Of a DNA stretch of 64,000 nt, positions 58,567-64,000 are shown in pieces. The position numbers and the translations under genes are program-made. Source of the stretch: Diplolepis rosae (lineage: Eukaryota; Arthropoda; Insecta; Hymenoptera; Diplolepididae); NCBI GenBank assembly GCA_030998225.1, contig JAPYXD010000704.1, positions 10,354,001 through 10,418,000 on the forward strand. Reading direction: 5' to 3'. The notes under the pieces are model-generated. The model was given only the letters and a program-made list of their open reading frames with translations, was not told where the DNA came from and ran no database searches. Within the stretch, counting starts at the first letter, position 1. Each line of letters opens with the position of its first letter.

Positions 58567-61500
58567 GTATATTATTAATTAATATCTCTACAATCATTTT
58601 TCATTGACAATGTAAATAGTTAAATGAATCTAGTTTCATTTTGAATATTTTCGAATAGATAAATCAATCAAAATTTTTAGATAAAAGCATGGAGCAAGTC
58701 GCAATTTCAATAACATGACGCTTCTAATAAATAGAAAATTATTTATTGTGGATATGGTAGATGCGAAATGTCTCAAATTTTCAAGACATCGAAAATTAAT
58801 TTTTTTTTAATGCTGTATTGTTTCAGCTAATCAACATATTTGAGTATCTGTTACTAATTGGAACTGGTTTCATTTTTTTTATTTGAATAAAGTTCATATT
58901 TTATTCGCGATTTAAGTTGTGGTCACTTTTTCTTCATTGACGAATTCCGGTTTTTTCTAATTGGTTTCTAGAATTCATCATCTCATTGCCTTAAACTGTT
59001 TTCAAAATAAGTAACATTTTTTACATTTCAATTTTGATGTATAAATGTGAATAAAGGAATTGAATCTTTAAAAAAAAATTTAAATTATATCTTAATTTGC
59101 ATACGAATTTATACTTTAAGATATGAAGGAAAATTAAAAAAATATCTCTTTCATATGAATACTTTGGATAACATGCTCAAAAAACACTCCAGGAATTTCA
59201 TGATTTCGTATTTTCTTGCATCATATTTTTTTCGCATTTTATTTATAGCTCCTGTTTATTTATCTCATATATGATTTTGAAAAATGTGTGAATGCAAATT
59301 TGTAGAATTTTTTTCAGTAAACAATTTTGTATAGTAACGCGTTTTATCGTATCTTGCATCGTTTGACTAAAAAATAGATTTTCATTATTGATTTTAATTT
59401 GAACTTAAATTTAATGTTTTTCAAAGTATTTATTCCAAAGAGATGTTTTTTCAATTTTGCATCATACCTTAAAGTGTAATTTTTAAATATTCAAACCCTT
59501 CATACATACATATATATTCAGATTGTCTTGAGAAAATGTTACGTATTCCAGAAAAAAAATTTCAAAGTATTTTATTCGAAAAGTTTTGTATTCAATTTTG
59601 CTTTATACCAAAGAAATCTCAAGGTATAATTTCGCAACGAAATTATGATATAATTCACGTTTCTTTTTAGAATAATTAAACTATTTATTCACACTTACAC
59701 ATTGAAATCGCCACGTAAAAAATGTTACGTATTTAAAAACTGTTCAAAGTATTTTATTCGAACGACATTTTTTTGAATGTTATTTTTGAAGTTTAAATCA
59801 TTTTAAAATTGTACGATCTGCGAACACTGCTTGGAAATTACGATTTAACTTAAACGAAAATAAATGAGGTTAATTTTTCATCTAAAATTGTCGATTTACG
59901 TTTCTGTTTTTAATTAAAAACCTAATAGACGTAACCATAAATCCTAATTTCGAAATTATTATGAAAACAGAAACTTTCGATTGTCAGAACTGAAGTTATT
60001 CTGTTAACTTTAAACTTACCCCAACTTTTAAAAAGATTTTATACCAGTTCGAGAAACTTAATCAGGATGAAAAAAGAAGAGCTGAATTTCTTAATCAACT
60101 AAAATATATTGTACAATATTTTTTGTCAACAAATTTCTTTGCCACACAGAAACTATTAATTGGAGGCGAAAAAAACCAAAAATTGATTTACAATTCAAAG
60201 AAAAATTTCAATTAACATTGAAAGAATTTGATACATATATGCAAGATATATTGAAAAAAAATTATCTATATAAGGTGCAATCATTTTAAAGTTATATTTT
60301 TACTAGGATAGTAGTACAGTAGCACTTTTGAAGACAATTAGATGACCCTGACCTTGCATAGACTCTTATGTGTAGAAGGTCCATCGATTTCTGTATTTTT
60401 AACCCTGATAAATGAATTCGCTTCCTAAATTGATTGATTTTGTTAAAAATATAGAACTGCCAAACTGTTTTTTCTGTCCCAACAAAATTTTAGTTCACCC
60501 AAAAGATTCTTTTGTTGGTTCAATAAAAATTTTTCTCAAACAAAAAACATTAACAAACTCTTTTGTCGGTTCCACAAAAATATTTGTTGAGAGAATTAAA
60601 GTTTGGTTGGGATAGCAAAATAAGTTTGTCAGTTCTATATCAACAATCCGGTTGGCCAATACAATAATTTTTTTCCTCCGTGTGAATATTATGAAAAATG
60701 TCGGGTTCTCACAATATAGAAAACTGAAAAATATTTAAGCATCATCTTTGAGGTCCTTTGCGATTAAGTTTTTATTGTTTTACGCGTTGAAAAACCTTGA
60801 AATTATTTTTGGAAGAAGGTCTCCTTATTTCATTTGCTCACATTCTAAATTGAAAAAATATGACATATTTCATAAATATAAAATATAAAATACAATAGCT
60901 TGAATATTTCTTGAATAAAATTATCAAACAAAAAATAAAATTTTAAAGAATTTGAAATCAATTTTCTTTTTTATTTCACATATTTTATGATAAGCTTTAA
61001 ATAGAAGTTATTATCTTCAACTACATAAAAATTAGAGGCAATTAATTAAGCAGAAGTTAATTGTAACGTGAATCGATGTTTGATAGAAAGGACTTATTGA
61101 TCCAGGATTGTGTTCTGTTAAGACCCGTATATGGACACTTCTGACAGTTATTGACATTTCTGTGTCTGTAATATTCCTGTGCATACGTTTCATGAAAAAT
61201 AAATCAATTAGATTTTTAATTAATCGTTGTTAATCTCAAGGTTGAAATATGCTACAATTTTATTTCTACATAAAATATTAATAATCAGGAAAATAGGAAT
61301 GTAAATATAAAAACAAAGAAATAAATTGAATTTAACTTTTTCAATAATGATTCATCATTTTCATCTAATAAAGTAAAATCTATCGAATCTTAAGAAGTTA
61401 AAAATATTAACTTCACTCAGGATTTTTTTGCCTAGAAAATCTCTAAATAATCTGGAATTCACGTCAGAATGTACAAAAAATTGTTGACTTATAGTTTTAT

Positions 61501-61640
61501 GGTAGTATTGAGTGAAAAGCTATCCAGTTAAATTAACAATTCGAGTTTAAAAAATAATAAATAGCATTGATAGAAAGGAATGGCCGTTACAAACATATTT
61601 ATGATTAATTTAACCTTACTTGATTGTTGACATACATACA
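58567..61640. other. Intron or downstream DNA of gene 2; MITE at 60440-60690
   Basis: No further exon recognised. 60440-60690 is an AACAAAATTTT/TTTGTTGGTTC-rich MITE ending TTTTTTTCCTCCGTGTG. Other frames are low-complexity. Confidence 0.4.
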
Positions 61641-63370
61641 CCCGTGTAGAAATTTTGATAGGGGTCTAGTGGGGCCCCGACGAGTTTGCCCTATCTCTAG
61701 TCGGGATCTAGCGTGGAAAACTAGTCAGGGCCCCGTCGATAACGTAACGCTTTTGTCGACGTGGGCCCTACTAGACTTTCTAGTAGGGGTTTAGTGAGGT
61801 CAGCCCTTACACTACCCCACCTACAAAAAAGGACACCATTAGGGCCCTATTGGACCTCCGCATTGAATTTAAGGGCTAAAATCAGCAGAGTCACGTGACC
61901 AATTTTGTTCAGGTATCTCACTGAGAAAATAATAAATAAAAAGGATTTTCCAGAACTGATAGAAAAAGTACAGGGGAAATGCGAGTTACGACTCTAATAC
62001 TTACCGTTTTTAACGGCAACGGAGGGATATTCGCTTGGAAGGTTAAGTTTACTGTTTTCACAGTAAAAAATCTGTTTTCAAGATAGGAAATTTTTTCTGA
62101 GTAAATTGACAGTATTTTTTCGTTACATGTACACCGAAAAAAAATCTCAGTAGGTTTGACTACTTTTTAACTTACTTTCCGTAGTTTGTAAAGGCCCCAA
62201 AAGTGTCATTTTTGAAGTTAAGTGAACTGCAGGAACATAGGTAAATCAAATAAGAGCAGTAGTTGAATCGATGAATATTCTTAGTACATTTCCAAACTGT
62301 ATATACTTTCAAGTAGACTCTAACTTACTATTTTTATATACACACCTACAAACACACATCCCCCTCTCTACACTACACAAACGCTCGTTTAGGTGGTATT
62401 AAAAATTATCCTTAACGCTGCGGATTCGAACCCTCTCTACTTATAATTAAAGCATTACTAACCTAACGACTAAGCCTCTCGGCTGCGCTCGCTTGGAATA
62501 CGAGAAAGAAAATAGCGCTTATAACCTTCAACTACTGCAGGGCCGTGTAAGAAGTGTATAGGCCCCGTGTAATCGCGAATTTTTAGATTTTAGCCCAATT
62601 TATGATTCTGATTAAAATGTTTAAGACTTTTAATTATTAAATCGATTTTCTATAAAATAAAATATTTTTGAAAGAAAGCGATCAAATTTTTGAATTACAG
62701 AACATTACGTAATAAAAAGATTTATATACATTTTAGAATTATTAACTTGTATTATTGTATATTAGTGATATTTTATACAGGTTATGATTCCTTTAATCTT
62801 TGTTTTCAAGAGTAAAATCAACGTATGTTCAGAATCTAAAAAATTTGAGTTTTTTTTAAAAATTAAATTATTAAATCGTTATTACCTCGACACAATAAGA
62901 TACACACACATACACATACGTGCTCGCATATGATTATTATAATTACATGCGAATTCGAGTCAAAATTATCAAAAAGTTTTCTTAGATGTTCTTGATTCCT
63001 CTTAAGTATTGATCATATTCAAGACCGTGTTCAGAAAATCTCCATTTTTCTCAGATAAGATCAAATTTTAATGGGAATAAAGATTAAAAGTTATGTTGTA
63101 TCTAATGGACCTAACCTTAACCACAAATATTACAAGTAGGGATTCTCTAGTCGGGGCCCCGCTAGATACAAATAGATTTTCCATACTTGAGCGAAACAAG
63201 GAATTCCTCACTGGAACCTGACAGGGCCCCTATCAGTTTTTTCTGGACTAGAAATACTAATCGGGTGCTAACAGGGCCCCCACTAGTTTTTTCTAGAAGA
63301 GGAAATTTTAGTCCGGGCCCCACTAGAACCCAACTTGAAATAAGGAAAGATAGGGCAATTTCTACACGGG
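61641..63370. mobile_element. Element with CCCGTGTAGAAATT TIRs and GGGCCC arrays
   Basis: CCCGTGTAGAAATT at 61641 is perfectly mirrored by AATTTCTACACGGG ending 63370. Each end carries four GGGCCC-centred motifs. On the left they are near 61671, 61727, 61763 and 61842; on the right near 63153, 63224, 63274 and 63315. They are embedded in TCTAGTnGGGGCCCC / GGGGCCCCnCTAGA contexts. The interior is AT-rich and has no transposase. A tRNA-like head lies inside. Confidence 0.8.
62416..62486 (-). ncRNA. tRNA-like SINE head
   Basis: On the minus strand GAGGCTTAGTCGTTAGG resembles an A box and GGTTCGAATCC is a perfect B box. The spacing is that of a tRNA-derived Pol III promoter. The ends do not form an acceptor stem, so it is a SINE or pseudogene rather than a tRNA. 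It is unrelated in sequence to 6003-6088. Confidence 0.5.
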
Positions 63371-63638
63371 AGCACACTCAGGAAAAAGATTGGATTGAAT
63401 TAAAGACAATTATTTATTTTAAAGACTTTCTTCGATTTAAAAAAATTATTCATTCGAATTAAATAAATTTTTTAAATTCAAACAATGTATATCTTTGAAC
63501 CAAATTAAAATTTGTTCAAATCAAATGAATTTCTGTCTTAAATCAAACAATGTATATCTTTGACCATATATTAATGCATTTATTTCTTTGTTTTGAAGAA
63601 AAATTTATTTGGTTTAAACAAATATTTATTTTGTTCAA
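63371..63638. other. AT-rich MITE-like sequence
   Basis: TTTGAACCAAATTAAAATTT and AATCAAACAATGTATATCTT are repeated in tandem, about 60 bp apart. No gene. Confidence 0.4.
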
Positions 63639-63888
63639 TAGTATATTACATTACAAGGGGCGAAAGAGAGCGATTGCATGAGTGTGAAGTTTGCTGCCCG
63701 AGTGAAACGAGGGCTGCAATCACACGAAATGCTTTCGCTGTGTTTTGTTTCGAGTAATGTATACTATTTTTCATAGCAACTCTTTTGAGAATCTGATTGG
63801 CTGTAACTGTGGAGCGGGTTGAAACAGCGACTTTCAACCCGCTCTACAGGTACCGAAAATCCGATTTTCAAAGGAGGCGCTATGAAAA
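63639..63888 (+). repeat. TAGTATATTACATTACAAGG repeat, copy 3
   Basis: It has the same ends as 41187-41464 (TAGTATATTACATTACAAGG and GGAGGCGCTATGAAAA), but one internal GGGTTGAAACT-type segment of about 27 bp is missing. The complementary-strand frame is again open (63 codons) and almost identical to the other two copies. Confidence 0.85.
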
Positions 63889-64000
63889 GATACTTTTTTT
63901 GAATAAAAAAAAGACTTTCAAACAGATTGTTTTCTTTCATTCAATGTTGCATAGTTCACAGAGAAACATTTTATTATAAATACAATTATAAATTGCTTAC

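Noticed and set aside
63187..63462. 91-codon frame with Arg/Pro-rich start
   Set aside because: It is created by the GGGCCC-rich subterminal repeats; the reverse strand is open for the same reason.

Overview
The window is AT-rich eukaryotic DNA, most likely from an insect. It has spliced genes with GT-AG introns, decayed mariner transposases of both the irritans and mauritiana types, a Penelope-like reverse transcriptase, tRNA-derived SINE heads and very many short palindromic DNA transposons (MITEs). I cannot name the order with confidence. There are no bacterial operons, CRISPR arrays or intact RNA genes.

Two host genes are visible, both on the + strand. Gene 1 (30276-34513, five exons, 641 codons visible, 5' end not found) encodes a PWWP2A/B-like chromatin protein; its PWWP domain is split over the third and fourth visible exons and is followed by a basic RYNKKKRG-type tail. 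Gene 2 (46717-58566, at least four exons whose phases agree, 3' end outside the window or not found) encodes a protein I do not recognise. Its 8 kb and 3 kb introns hold a multi-level transposon nest and a GC-rich higher-order minisatellite.

Layout: 1-6100, foldback repeat, decayed Penelope element and SINE pieces. 7300-12500, MITEs and foldbacks. 13248-19250, nested MITEs around a GC-rich block and a deleted Tc1/mariner-type element. 20038-24810, two mariners in opposite orientation and a four-member MITE nest. 25159-29917, more foldbacks. 30276-34513, PWWP2-like gene. 34514-39340, a repeat-poor stretch. 39590-42975, GC-containing repeats, a mauritiana mariner and a Tigger-like MITE. 45188-46047, a tandem duplication. 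46200-58566, gene 2 with its intronic nests. 61641-63370, an element with GGGCCC motifs near both ends. 63639-63888, third copy of a conserved 0.25 kb repeat.

The main result of the hunt is that many otherwise unrelated palindromic elements share termini of the form 5'-CAC(N)(G/C)A(G/A)AAAA and are flanked by 2-bp duplications, usually TA. Several insertions can be proved inside the window because an empty or paralogous site is also present.
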